Of a stretch of DNA of 9,143 bases, positions 1 through 7,329 are shown piece by piece. Position 1 is the stretch's first letter. Each line of letters begins with the position of its first letter. The notes under the pieces were generated by a model. The model did no database searches. It saw only the letters and a list, made by a program, of their open reading frames with translations, and had not been told where the DNA came from. Origin of the DNA: Actinomycetes bacterium (GTDB taxonomy: Bacteria > Actinomycetota > Acidimicrobiia > Acidimicrobiales > Palsa-688); the NCBI GenBank assembly GCA_021798075.1, contig JAJZYO010000059.1, forward strand, positions 1 to 9,143. Direction: 5' to 3'. A program made the translations under genes and the position numbers.

Positions 1-2073
1 CGGCGCCTCGGCCGTAGCCGGCCGGCTTGGCCTGTTGAGCTCCTCTTTTCTGCCCAAGCCTTCATAGCTCGCGTCCTTGTAGAGCAAGCACCTGACCGTT
101 GTCGAGCCCCGCCGGTACAAACCCGGTTGCTCCACCGAGCATTCTGGCATGGCCCAGGCGCACCTTGGGTGGAAGCGGCAGCCGCTCGGTGGGCTCACGA
201 GGTCGGGCGGGTAGCCAGTTATCCCCGAGAGGACGACCTTCGGCCCTTTTATCGAGGGGAAGGCTTCTATGAGGCCGCGCGCGTACGGGTGGAGCGGTTT
301 GGCGAAAAGGTCTACCGTCGGCCCTAGTTCGGCTACCTCGCCCGCGTACATGACCATCAGCCGGTCGGCGAAATGGCTCACGAGCGACATGTCGTGGGTA
401 ACGAAGATGACGGCGAAACCGAGCTGCTTTTGCAGCTCCTTCACCTGGACCATGAGCGACCGCTGGGCAACCACGTCCAGGGCCGAGGTCGGCTCGTCCA
501 TGATCACCAGGTCCGGCGTGAAAAGCAGCGCCATGGCGATCATGGCTCGCTGGCGCATACCACCCGAGAGCTGGTGGGGATAGCTGTTCAAGTGGACGGG
601 GTCGATCGAAACGAGCCTAAGGACCTCGCGCGAACGCTGTTCGATCTCCGCGCTCGTCATTTCCGTATGCGCCCGGCAGACGTCGGCCATCTGCTGGGCC
701 ACGGTCATGACAGGGTTGAGGGCGTTCATGGCGCTCTGCATCACGACCGAGTACTCCTGCCAACGCACGTAACGGAGCCGTTTTTCGGTCATGTCCACCA
801 TGTTGTGGCCCTTGAAGTCAATGGTCCCGCCGGTGATCGTCGCCGGCGGGTTGAGCAAGCGGGCCAAGGCGAAAAGCAGGGTCGACTTGCCACAGCCGCT
901 CTCGCCGACTATGGCCAGGAACTCCCCGGGCACCAAGTCCAGGTCCACTCCATCCACCGCCCGGACGAGGCCGGAGTCGGTGGCGTAGGCGACCGAGAGC
1001 TGGCGGACCGAAAGCAGCGGTCGGCCCCGAGGACCGTCCTCGTCTGCCGCTCCTGGTGGCCGCCCGGATGGCGGTGCCGGCGTCGGGAGCGGAGGCCCCT
1101 CACGTTGGTCGCGGCCCGGGTTCCCCGGCCTCGGTGCCAGCCGTCGCGCCCGTTGCGCCCGGACGCGGACCGGGCGCAGGGCGGGGTTGGAGATCTCGTC
1201 GAAGGCGTAGTTCAACAGTGCGAGCGCCGCACCGAGCAAGGCCACGCACACACCGGGCATGAGGGCCCACAACGGCATGCCAGCGCCGAGGGCTTCGTTG
1301 TTCTCGGCCCAGTAGAGCATCGTGCCCCAGCTCTGCATGTTGGGGTTGCCGAGGCCCACGAACTGCAGGGCGGCCGCGGTAAGGACCGCGTACACGGCGG
1401 TACCGAGGAAACTGGCCACGATGAGCGAAGTCATGGTGGGCAGGATCTCCATGACGATCGCGTAGCCCCTCCGCTCGCCCCGGACCCGGGCCGCCTCGAG
1501 GAAGTCGCGGTCGCGCAGAGACAGCGCCTGTGAGCGCAGCTGCCGAGCGCCGTACGACCAGCCCAGCGCGCCGAGGACGATGATCATCATGACCGTGCCT
1601 GCGCTCTTCAAGTAAGCGGCTATCACGATGATCAGAGGGAAGACGGGGATGACGAGGAGCACGTCGGTCACAAGCGAGAGCACGCCGTCCCAGGCGCCCC
1701 GCAAATAAGCAGCGGATACCCCGACGATGACCGCGATGCAGGTGGCCAGGGCACCCACCGCGAACGCAATTATCAGGGACTGCCTGGTGCCCCAGATCAA
1801 TTGCGACAGGACGTCCTGGCCGTAGGCGGTCGTCCCAAACCAGTGCGCGCCCGACGGGCCGAGGCCGGGCTGGAATATCTCCGCCGTCCCGCTGTAAGGG
1901 GCGATCTGCCCGGGGAAGATGGCCAAGACGAAGAAGAACAACAACAATATGACGCCGGCGGTTGCCTTGCGGTTGTGCCTCACAGCTCGCCAGAACTTTC
2001 CCCCACGCCGCCGCTGGGGGCTCGGCGCCCCCGTGGCCCCTCCGGCCACGGTCATGCTGGTGAGGGTGGTCAT
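1..2073 (-). CDS. DppC-type permease fused to DppD-type ATPase (ABC transporter), 3' end cut by window
   Basis: One uninterrupted frame of 691 codons joins two ABC transporter parts. Residues 1-298 are a DppC-type inner-membrane permease: a basic N-terminus, a first membrane segment near 38-53, several later segments, an EAA loop starting at E193 (EAARVRGER, then ILP) and the usual DppC ending LNYAFDEISNP. Residues about 299-350 are an Arg/Pro-rich linker. Residues about 351-691 are a nucleotide-binding domain: Walker A GESGCGKST (390-398), Q446, signature LSGGM (502-506), Walker B D526/E527, switch H560, and the oligopeptide-family C-terminus (PLHPY near 595, CRFHPRC near 632). All motifs needed for ATP hydrolysis are present. 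The linker has no in-frame ATG, GTG or TTG, so the ATPase is not a separately started gene. The ATG start overlaps the dppB stop as TGATG, implying translational coupling. Similar permease/ATPase fusions are annotated in other actinobacteria. The protein continues beyond position 1 and is probably nearly complete. It should power uptake with the DppB neighbour. Confidence 0.93.
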   Translation of the reverse strand, partial: MTTLTSMTVAGGATGAPSPQRRRGGKFWRAVRHNRKATAGVILLLFFFVLAIFPGQIAPYSGTAEIFQPGLGPSGAHWFGTTAYGQDVLSQLIWGTRQSLIIAFAVGALATCIAVIVGVSAAYLRGAWDGVLSLVTDVLLVIPVFPLIIVIAAYLKSAGTVMMIIVLGALGWSYGARQLRSQALSLRDRDFLEAARVRGERRGYAIVMEILPTMTSLIVASFLGTAVYAVLTAAALQFVGLGNPNMQSWGTMLYWAENNEALGAGMPLWALMPGVCVALLGAALALLNYAFDEISNPALRPVRVRAQRARRLAPRPGNPGRDQREGPPLPTPAPPSGRPPGAADEDGPRGRPLLSVRQLSVAYATDSGLVRAVDGVDLDLVPGEFLAIVGESGCGKSTLLFALARLLNPPATITGGTIDFKGHNMVDMTEKRLRYVRWQEYSVVMQSAMNALNPVMTVAQQMADVCRAHTEMTSAEIEQRSREVLRLVSIDPVHLNSYPHQLSGGMRQRAMIAMALLFTPDLVIMDEPTSALDVVAQRSLMVQVKELQKQLGFAVIFVTHDMSLVSHFADRLMVMYAGEVAELGPTVDLFAKPLHPYARGLIEAFPSIKGPKVVLSGITGYPPDLVSPPSGCRFHPRCAWAMPECSVEQPGLYRRGSTTVRCLLYKDASYEGLGRKEELNRPSRPATAEAP

Positions 2074-3056
2074 CAGCGCAACTCGCGTGTGCGGGGGTCG
2101 AGGAGGGCGGTGAGCACGTCGGACAGGAGTATGGCCAGCAGGACCGCCACGGTGATCAACAAGAAGAGCGCCTGCATGAGGCCGTAGTCCTCGTTTTCGA
2201 CCGATTGGAGCAGCATCCAGCCCACGCCGGGGTAGTTGAACACGTACTCGACCAAGATGGCGCCGCTGACCACGAAACCGAGCGACATGGCGAAGCCCGT
2301 CAGGTTGGGGAGGATCGCGTTGCGGCCGGCATAGCCCCACATCACCGTCCACGGCCGGAGGCCCTTGGCCCGGGCCATGCGCACATAGTCCTCGGCGAGC
2401 ACCGTTATCACGGTGTTCCTCATGGTCAGGATCCAGCCGCCGATGGCCGTGACGAGGAGCGTACAGGCGGGCAGGATGGAGTGCCGGAGCACGTCCCCGA
2501 TGAAGTGCCAGGTGAAAGCGATCTGGTCGTTGGTGGCATAGCCGCCGCTTACAGGGAACCACCCCAGCTTCAAGGCGAACACATAGACGGCTACCAAGCC
2601 GACCCAGAAGTACGGGAAGGCGGACGTCACGACGAACACGGGTGGCAGGACGCTGTCCAGTTTCCCGCCCCGTCGCCACCCGGCCACCAAGCCGATCAGG
2701 GTGCCGAGCACGAAAGCCAGCACCGTTGTGACCCCGACCAGGCCGAGCGTCCAAGGCAGCGCCTGGATCACCTCGTGGCTGACCGTTTGGGGGAAGAAGG
2801 TGATGGAGAGGCCGAAATGGCCGGTGAAGACGTCCCCGAAGTACTGGAAGTACTCCGAGACGAGGCTGGCGTGGGTGTTGACGCCGAATGCGATCTCCAG
2901 GGCCTTCAAGGCCTGGCCGGTCACGCGTCCCCTGAACGAGGCCATCATGGCAAGGGCCGGGTTGCCCGGCATGAGGCGCGGGATGAGGAAGTTGAGGCTT
3001 ATCGCCGCCCACAACGTGACGACGAAAAACCCCAGCCGTCGTAGCACGAACCTCAT
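2073..3056 (-). CDS. DppB-type ABC transporter permease
   Basis: This 327-residue inner-membrane protein is a normal-length member of the DppB/OppB permease family. The N-terminus (RRLGFFVVTLWAAISLNFLIPRLMPGNP, described in parts: basic start, hydrophobic segment 8-25, then the family's PRLMPGNP) is typical. Further hydrophobic segments lie near 103-126, 137-163, 193-215, 254-272 and 294-316. The EAA-type loop that contacts the ATPase is at 223-250 (DYVRMARAKG to NAILP). It would form a heterodimeric channel with the DppC part of the downstream fusion protein. The ATG at 3056 is preceded by a good Shine-Dalgarno sequence (TGGAGG, 7 nt spacing). The gene lies 34 nt after the solute-binding protein gene and ends in the TGATG overlap with the fusion gene, so all three are very probably cotranscribed. 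The substrate cannot be told from this subunit. Confidence 0.95.
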   Translation of the reverse strand: MRFVLRRLGFFVVTLWAAISLNFLIPRLMPGNPALAMMASFRGRVTGQALKALEIAFGVNTHASLVSEYFQYFGDVFTGHFGLSITFFPQTVSHEVIQALPWTLGLVGVTTVLAFVLGTLIGLVAGWRRGGKLDSVLPPVFVVTSAFPYFWVGLVAVYVFALKLGWFPVSGGYATNDQIAFTWHFIGDVLRHSILPACTLLVTAIGGWILTMRNTVITVLAEDYVRMARAKGLRPWTVMWGYAGRNAILPNLTGFAMSLGFVVSGAILVEYVFNYPGVGWMLLQSVENEDYGLMQALFLLITVAVLLAILLSDVLTALLDPRTRELR

Positions 3057-3063
3057 TCCCGCG

Positions 3064-3069
3064 CCTCCA
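3064..3069 (-). promoter_or_regulatory. Shine-Dalgarno sequence of the dppB-type gene
   Basis: On the minus strand this reads TGGAGG, seven bases before the ATG at 3056. It is the strongest ribosome binding site in the operon. It fixes the dppB start and lies in the 34-nt gap after the solute-binding protein stop, with no terminator-like hairpin in that gap. Confidence 0.75.
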
Positions 3070-3090
3070 CCATAGTTACGGTCGCGCCGC

Positions 3091-4779
3091 CTAGCCCTTG
3101 GGGTACAGGTGCGTCAGCACGACACCCATGTCGGGGTAGTTGTAGATGGCAGGCAGTGCGTAGGGGTTGGACGGAGTGACCCAGCCCCCAACCTTGCCGG
3201 TGTCGTACTGGTACCACGACACCTCTTCGGTCACCGGGACGACGGGCACGTTGGAGAGCATCACCTTTTCGAGTTGGTTGATGATGTTGTGCTGAGCCGC
3301 CACGCTGGTCGTCGCCGCGTAGGAGTTGAGCAGCGCGTCCGTCGCCGAGCTCGAATAGCGCTCATAGTTGGTAGACGCCACCTTGCCTATAGGGGCAGTG
3401 TTGGCCGAGTAGAGCCACTGGCGAAGCTCGTAATAGGGACCGGGCCCGCCGGTCTCACTGCCGTAGGCCAGCTCGTAATTGCCCGTGTACAGCTTGGTTT
3501 GATAAGTCGTCGCGGACAGGTTCACTGGCGTGACCTTTATGCCGACGGCCTTCAGGTCTTGCTGGATGACGGAGCCGGCCGCGACCCAGTCCGAGAAGCC
3601 TCCGTTGTTGAGGAAGGTGAAGGAAAGCTTCTGGCTACCCTTTCGCATCACGCCACCCACCATTTTGAACCCGGCCTTCTCCAATATCGACTTCGCCTTG
3701 GCGGGGTTGTAGCTGTAGCCGTACTTGTTGGCCAAGCTCTTGTCGAGCCAGCTGGAGAAGGTGGGCGTGACGATGCCCGTCTGGTTGCTGGGCGGCTCGT
3801 AGCCGTACTCGCCGATCTTGGAGACCAAGGGACGGTTGATGGCATATGCGATCGCCCTGCGTACGGCCAGGTTTTGGAGCACCGGGTTCTTCAGGTTTAT
3901 GAAGACGGACACGTTGGCTACGGGTGGGAACCAGTAGTGGTAATTTGGGCTCTTCGAGAGGTAGAAGCCCTTGATGTTGGGGATAAACTGGCTGCCCCAC
4001 TGGGCCTGCCCCGTTGCCAGTTGCAGGTTGGCTGGGGTGTTGGAGGTAAAGGCAGGGTAATAGACCGTCTCGAACTTGGGCAGCCCCTTCTGCCAGTAAT
4101 TGGGGTTCTTCTGGTAAACGATGTTCTCGGGCGTGCATTTCTGCATCTCGTAAGGGCCGGTGCCGACCGGGTTGGCGTCGAGGTAGGTGACGGGGTTCTT
4201 GATCTTGGACCAGATGTGCTCGGGCACGATCGGGACCTGGTCCGCGATGTAGTAGAAGTACGGCACCGCTTCGGTCTTGAACTGGAAGACGACCTGGTTG
4301 GCCCCCTTCAAGCTGACGCTCGACAGCACCGACCAGACCGAGTTGAGGTCGAGCGCCGGGAACTTCTTCAGCAGGTCAAAAGTGAACAGGACGTCCTTCG
4401 CGCTGAAGGGCTGGCCGTCGGACCACTTGACACCTTGACGGATCGTGAACGTGAGGGTTTTGTTCCCGTTGGACCAGGCGTACGCGGTCGCCAGCCACGG
4501 TGTGGTGGCACCGCTCTTTAGGGTGTTGACATAGACGAGCTCCTCGTACACCTCCCCGAAGGTGATCCCGTTGCCGATGTTGCCGGTGTTGAAGGGGCTG
4601 AACCCGCACGTCCAGGTACCGCCGATCTCGTTGTCCAACGTAAGGGACGCACCTGAGGCGGCGCTTGCCTGCAACGGGTGGGGCGACGCCGAGGCCGCTT
4701 GCAAGCCCCCACCGGCAGCCAAGCCCGAAAAGACGAGGCCGGCGGTCAGGAGCGAGACCAACTTGTGGGTTTGTTTCAT
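3091..4779 (-). CDS. Extracellular solute-binding protein, family 5 (SBP_bac_5)
   Basis: This 562-residue secreted protein is the substrate receptor of the transporter encoded downstream. A signal peptide is evident: MKQTHK, a hydrophobic stretch at about 7-24, and a likely signal peptidase I site after ASA at 29-31. The family signature lies near residues 109-137 (LTFTIRQGVKWSDGQPF, then an SAKDVLFTFDLL-type continuation), followed by VPEHIW, NPVGTGPYE and VRRAIAYAINR blocks, as in peptide/nickel/oligosaccharide-binding proteins. There is no cysteine near the signal-peptide end (the first is C58), so it is not a standard lipoprotein, which is unusual for a Gram-positive binding protein. The gene is 81 nt after the ROK kinase-like gene and 34 nt before the DppB-type permease. 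The start ATG has a purine-rich GAGAGAGG upstream at a longish spacing of 11 nt. The substrate is unknown. The ROK neighbours favour an oligosaccharide, but a peptide is possible. Confidence 0.93.
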   Translation of the reverse strand: MKQTHKLVSLLTAGLVFSGLAAGGGLQAASASPHPLQASAASGASLTLDNEIGGTWTCGFSPFNTGNIGNGITFGEVYEELVYVNTLKSGATTPWLATAYAWSNGNKTLTFTIRQGVKWSDGQPFSAKDVLFTFDLLKKFPALDLNSVWSVLSSVSLKGANQVVFQFKTEAVPYFYYIADQVPIVPEHIWSKIKNPVTYLDANPVGTGPYEMQKCTPENIVYQKNPNYWQKGLPKFETVYYPAFTSNTPANLQLATGQAQWGSQFIPNIKGFYLSKSPNYHYWFPPVANVSVFINLKNPVLQNLAVRRAIAYAINRPLVSKIGEYGYEPPSNQTGIVTPTFSSWLDKSLANKYGYSYNPAKAKSILEKAGFKMVGGVMRKGSQKLSFTFLNNGGFSDWVAAGSVIQQDLKAVGIKVTPVNLSATTYQTKLYTGNYELAYGSETGGPGPYYELRQWLYSANTAPIGKVASTNYERYSSSATDALLNSYAATTSVAAQHNIINQLEKVMLSNVPVVPVTEEVSWYQYDTGKVGGWVTPSNPYALPAIYNYPDMGVVLTHLYPKG

Positions 4780-4860
4780 GTCTAGTTTATCCTCTCTCTT
4801 TCTGTCTTTGAGTCTCTATCGAGTAGGTCATGGGCCAGAAAACAGTAACCCTGAGAAACA
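4780..4860 (-). other. Intergenic gap upstream of the solute-binding protein gene
   Basis: These 81 bases separate the ROK kinase-like stop from the solute-binding protein start and are richer in A/T than the surrounding genes. They contain the binding protein's ribosome-binding region (GAGAGAGG at about 4791-4798 on the minus strand) and a weak TACTGT -10-like element without a convincing -35. No terminator hairpin was seen. The gap may hold a secondary promoter that raises expression of the binding protein, but the sequence does not establish this. Confidence 0.35.
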
Positions 4861-5829
4861 CTATTTTGCATCTTGTCTTTCCTGTCTTGGCATGTGACGG
4901 GCGAGAACTGGGCCCTTCGCTAAGCTCGCTCCCGCTGCCTCGGTAGCAAGAAAAAGCGCGCCCACGAGCGGGGCATTGAACGGGTAGGCGGCTAGCACGA
5001 GCTCAGGGGGGTACGGGACGTCGGATTTGAGCGCCCGCTCGAGTGGCCCCTGAAGACGTCCCCATGACCGCACCATCCCGCCACCGACGGCAATCCGGGC
5101 CGGGTCGAGCGCAATGGTCAAGTTGACCAGGTGCGGGCCGAGGACGGCGAGCATGTGGCCGACCATAGCATCGAACTCGGGATCGACCTTGGCAGCTTCG
5201 AAAACCTGGCCGGCGTTCACGGTGTAACCAAAGGCGCGAGAGCCGTTGACTGCTAGGGCCATGCCGCTCACGGTGTCCTCCAGCATTGGCCGAGCACCTA
5301 TCCCGAGCCCAACATGCGTGGCGTCCATGACGTTGTAGCCGATTTCCCCGGCGGCGCCGTGAGCCCCTTCTACCACGCGACCGCCTACGACGATCGCCGC
5401 GGCAAGCCCCGTCCCGAGGTTGAGGTAGATGGCCGGGTCCGACCCGGCGAGAGCACCCGAGCGGGCTTCGGCCGCAGCCGCGGCCTTGACGTCGGTAGCC
5501 GCCTTCACGGGTACGCCGAAGGCGGCGCCGACAGAGCGAGCGAGTGCGACACCTTCCCATCCCGGGATGGCCGGAGCCAGTTCGACGCCGCTATCGAGGG
5601 GCACCCCGATCGTAGAAATGCCTATGGCGGCGAGCTGGTAATCCCCCTCGACCCCGGCGAGGAGGGCACGCCCAGCCGAGATAGCGCGCGCCAAGACCAT
5701 CGGCCCACCCTCCTCCGGTCGCGTGGCGACCTCTTCTTCTGCCACGCAGTGCCCGTCCAGGTCACAGACTGCGAGCGCGATCTTGGTGCCGCCGATGTCC
5801 ATTCCGAGGACGGCCCTGGCTTCCTTCAT
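4861..5829 (-). CDS. ROK family protein (sugar kinase-like), lacking the zinc motif
   Basis: This 322-residue protein has the ROK fold. It has an N-terminal phosphate loop DIGGTK (11-16), an inner block APAIPGW near 85-91, TDVKAAAAAEA with the expected catalytic Asp at 113, LNLGTG near 137-142, GAHGAAGEIGY at 156-165 and a C-terminal AVGGGMV near 248-254. Known ROK kinases phosphorylate glucose, N-acetylglucosamine, N-acylmannosamine or similar sugars with ATP. This one departs from them: the zinc-binding CxCGxxGC cluster is absent (C22 and C28 are the only cysteines), the His after GEIG is Tyr165, and the Asn residues usually around the catalytic Asp and before PGW are Thr112, Lys115 and Ala87. 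It is therefore either a divergent kinase or a sugar-sensing relative. GTG at 5832 directly precedes the ATG at 5829. The ATG was chosen because GGGAAGG lies five bases before it. The gene heads the transporter operon and is divergent from the ROK regulator. Confidence 0.85.
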   Translation of the reverse strand: MKEARAVLGMDIGGTKIALAVCDLDGHCVAEEEVATRPEEGGPMVLARAISAGRALLAGVEGDYQLAAIGISTIGVPLDSGVELAPAIPGWEGVALARSVGAAFGVPVKAATDVKAAAAAEARSGALAGSDPAIYLNLGTGLAAAIVVGGRVVEGAHGAAGEIGYNVMDATHVGLGIGARPMLEDTVSGMALAVNGSRAFGYTVNAGQVFEAAKVDPEFDAMVGHMLAVLGPHLVNLTIALDPARIAVGGGMVRSWGRLQGPLERALKSDVPYPPELVLAAYPFNAPLVGALFLATEAAGASLAKGPVLARHMPRQERQDAK

Positions 5830-5871
5830 CACGACCTTCCCGAACGTTGTGCCCGAGCACCTGGAGGGCGC

Positions 5872-5894
5872 AATAGATAGTAAGGTATCCTATT
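5872..5894. promoter_or_regulatory. AT-rich imperfect palindrome, candidate operator
   Basis: Within GC-rich sequence, arms AATAGATA (from 5872) and TATCCTATT (to 5894) face each other across a 6-base centre. The outer AATAG/CTATT and inner GATA/TATC pairs are perfect inverted repeats, offset by one extra base on one side. The site lies between two divergent ROK-family genes and overlaps the predicted -10 and start region of the leftward promoter. That is where a repressor would block the operon. Binding by the neighbouring ROK regulator is inference. Confidence 0.4.
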
Positions 5895-5916
5895 CGATGC
5901 AGGGCTGGCAAGTCAG
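5887..5916 (-). promoter_or_regulatory. Candidate leftward promoter for the transporter operon
   Basis: On the minus strand a -10-like TAGGAT (5892-5887) is preceded, 18 bases upstream, by a weak -35-like CTGACT (5916-5911). Transcription would begin near 5880, about 50 nt before the ROK kinase-like start. The -10 falls inside the AT-rich palindrome. A second short inverted repeat, GGCTG/CAGCC at 5903-5918, overlaps the -35. The -35 match is poor, so this is a tentative call. Confidence 0.35.
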
Positions 5917-6173
5917 CCGGACAGGCAGAACGCTCACGGGGCTACAAAGCGCGACGTCGTGTGACCGATATGGCTAAGGGCGCGAAAGCTGGCCTGCCAC
6001 CCACGAGCCAAGTTGAGCCTGTTGACGCCGGCGCGTCTCGAGTCCCTGCCTTTCGAGGGAGGCCCGGCCGCCGCGCCACGTTCGGCGAGGCAGGTCACCG
6101 AGGTAACGGCGAGGACCACGAACCCGCTGACAGCCTGCCTCTCGGCGCGGGCAACGGGGCAATCGCCGGCAAA

Positions 6174-7328
6174 GTGGGGCGCCCACAGCTCATGCGGGCC
6201 ATCAATGAGAGGCTGCTACTGGAGCACATCAGGGCGGTAGGGCCGGTGTCGAGGGCAGAGCTCGCCCGAGCGTCAGGCCTGTCCAAGCCCACGGTCGCCC
6301 TGGCGCTCGCCAACCTGGAGCAGGATGGGCTCCTCGAGTTGGCCGGACTGCGGACCGGGTCCCGCGGCCCGGCGGCAGTCCTCTACGAGGTAAGGCCCGA
6401 CGCCGGTTATGTGCTCGGCCTCGACGTGGGTCGCGAGTACTTGCGGGGTGCCTTGGCAGACGTAGGCGGCACGGTATTGGCCCGGCTCTCCCGCCCAGCC
6501 CACGCCGCCAGTGCGAAGGTGCGGGTTGCCGAACTGATCGCGCTCGCCGACGAGCTCGCCTCCGCCGCCGGCGTGACCCGCAGCCGGGTGACCCAGGTCG
6601 TGATCGGCAGCCCCGGCGTGTACGACCGTGCCCGTGGGGCCCTGACCATGGCGGCTAACGTCCCCGGTTGGGAAAACCCCAAGATCCTCGTGGACCTCGA
6701 GCGCTCCCTTGGCCCCACCACCATCGTCGAAAATGACATCGACCTGGCGGCCCTCGCTGAACGCGACATGGGCCATGGGCGCAAAGTGGCGAGTTTCTGC
6801 TTTGTCTCGGTCGGTACGGGCATCGGCATGGGGCTCGTGATCGACGGCCGGTTGCACCGGGGCGCCCACGGGGCTGCCGGCGAGATTGCCTACCTACCGA
6901 TTGGCGACGTCGAGGTCACGTCCACCGAGGCCCGCCGGCACGGGCTGCTCGAAGCCGCCGCGTCCGCCTCGGCCGTCGTGAAGGCCGCCAAGAGCCAAGG
7001 GATGCGCCCGTCGGCGTCGGCGCGCGAGGTCTTCGCTGCAGCTGCTCGCGGCGCCAAGGCGGCCACTGCAGTCGTCGAGCGCGAGGCATGGCTCATCGCA
7101 CGAGCTGTGTCTTCGGTCGTCGCCGTCGTCGACCCGGAGTTGGTGGTCCTTGGCGGTGGCATAGGCCAAGCTCCTGGCTTCGCCGAAGCCGTGGCTGCCC
7201 AACTCGCCCACTTGGTGCCGTTCCTGCCCGACGTGCGGGTCTCAGCCCTCGGCCACGAGGCCGTCGTCGACGGCTCGCTCGTCCTCGGCCTCGAACGGGC
7301 CTGGCAGCGCATCCTGGACCGTAGCTGA
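6174..7328 (+). CDS. ROK family transcriptional regulator
   Basis: This protein (384 residues from the chosen GTG) combines an N-terminal winged helix-turn-helix (SRAELARASGLSKPTVALAL, near 26-45) with a ROK sugar-binding domain. ROK regulators usually repress sugar uptake and utilisation genes and release DNA when a sugar or sugar phosphate binds. The ATP phosphate loop is degenerate (DVGREY at 84-89), as is common in the repressor branch. The zinc cysteine cluster is also missing. The sugar-contact residues N162 (AANVPGW), D188 (VENDID) and E237 (GAAGEIAY) remain, so ligand binding is plausible. The open frame extends upstream to a GTG at 5961, but those 71 codons have weaker G/C bias at third positions and look disordered. 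The family's conserved N-terminus begins around GRPQLMRAIN, so 6174 (or ATG 6192) is preferred; no ribosome binding site is decisive. Its divergent position makes the transporter operon and itself its likely targets. Confidence 0.88.
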   Translation: MGRPQLMRAINERLLLEHIRAVGPVSRAELARASGLSKPTVALALANLEQDGLLELAGLRTGSRGPAAVLYEVRPDAGYVLGLDVGREYLRGALADVGGTVLARLSRPAHAASAKVRVAELIALADELASAAGVTRSRVTQVVIGSPGVYDRARGALTMAANVPGWENPKILVDLERSLGPTTIVENDIDLAALAERDMGHGRKVASFCFVSVGTGIGMGLVIDGRLHRGAHGAAGEIAYLPIGDVEVTSTEARRHGLLEAAASASAVVKAAKSQGMRPSASAREVFAAAARGAKAATAVVEREAWLIARAVSSVVAVVDPELVVLGGGIGQAPGFAEAVAAQLAHLVPFLPDVRVSALGHEAVVDGSLVLGLERAWQRILDRS

Positions 7329-7329
7329 C

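Noticed and set aside
1020..1200. Possibility that the permease-ATPase fusion is a sequencing or assembly artefact
   Set aside because: The frame is continuous, no stop or in-frame start occurs in the linker, and both sides are intact. An indel would more likely break the frame. It cannot be fully excluded without reads, so it is kept as a check, not a conclusion.
373..1533. 386-codon open frame on the plus strand opposite the permease-ATPase fusion
   Set aside because: The minus strand carries intact Walker, signature and EAA motifs. The plus frame is rich in His, Arg and Gln with no domain, as expected for antisense of a GC-rich gene.
2205..3044. 279-codon open frame on the plus strand opposite the dppB-type gene
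   Set aside because: It is antisense to a full-length permease. Its composition (His, Glu, Arg, Gly) is the complement of hydrophobic codons, not that of a soluble protein.
3109..4521. 470-codon open frame on the plus strand, antisense to the solute-binding protein gene
   Set aside because: The minus strand encodes an unmistakable family 5 binding protein with signal peptide. The plus frame is an Arg/Val/Gly-rich mirror of GC-biased codons with no recognisable domain.
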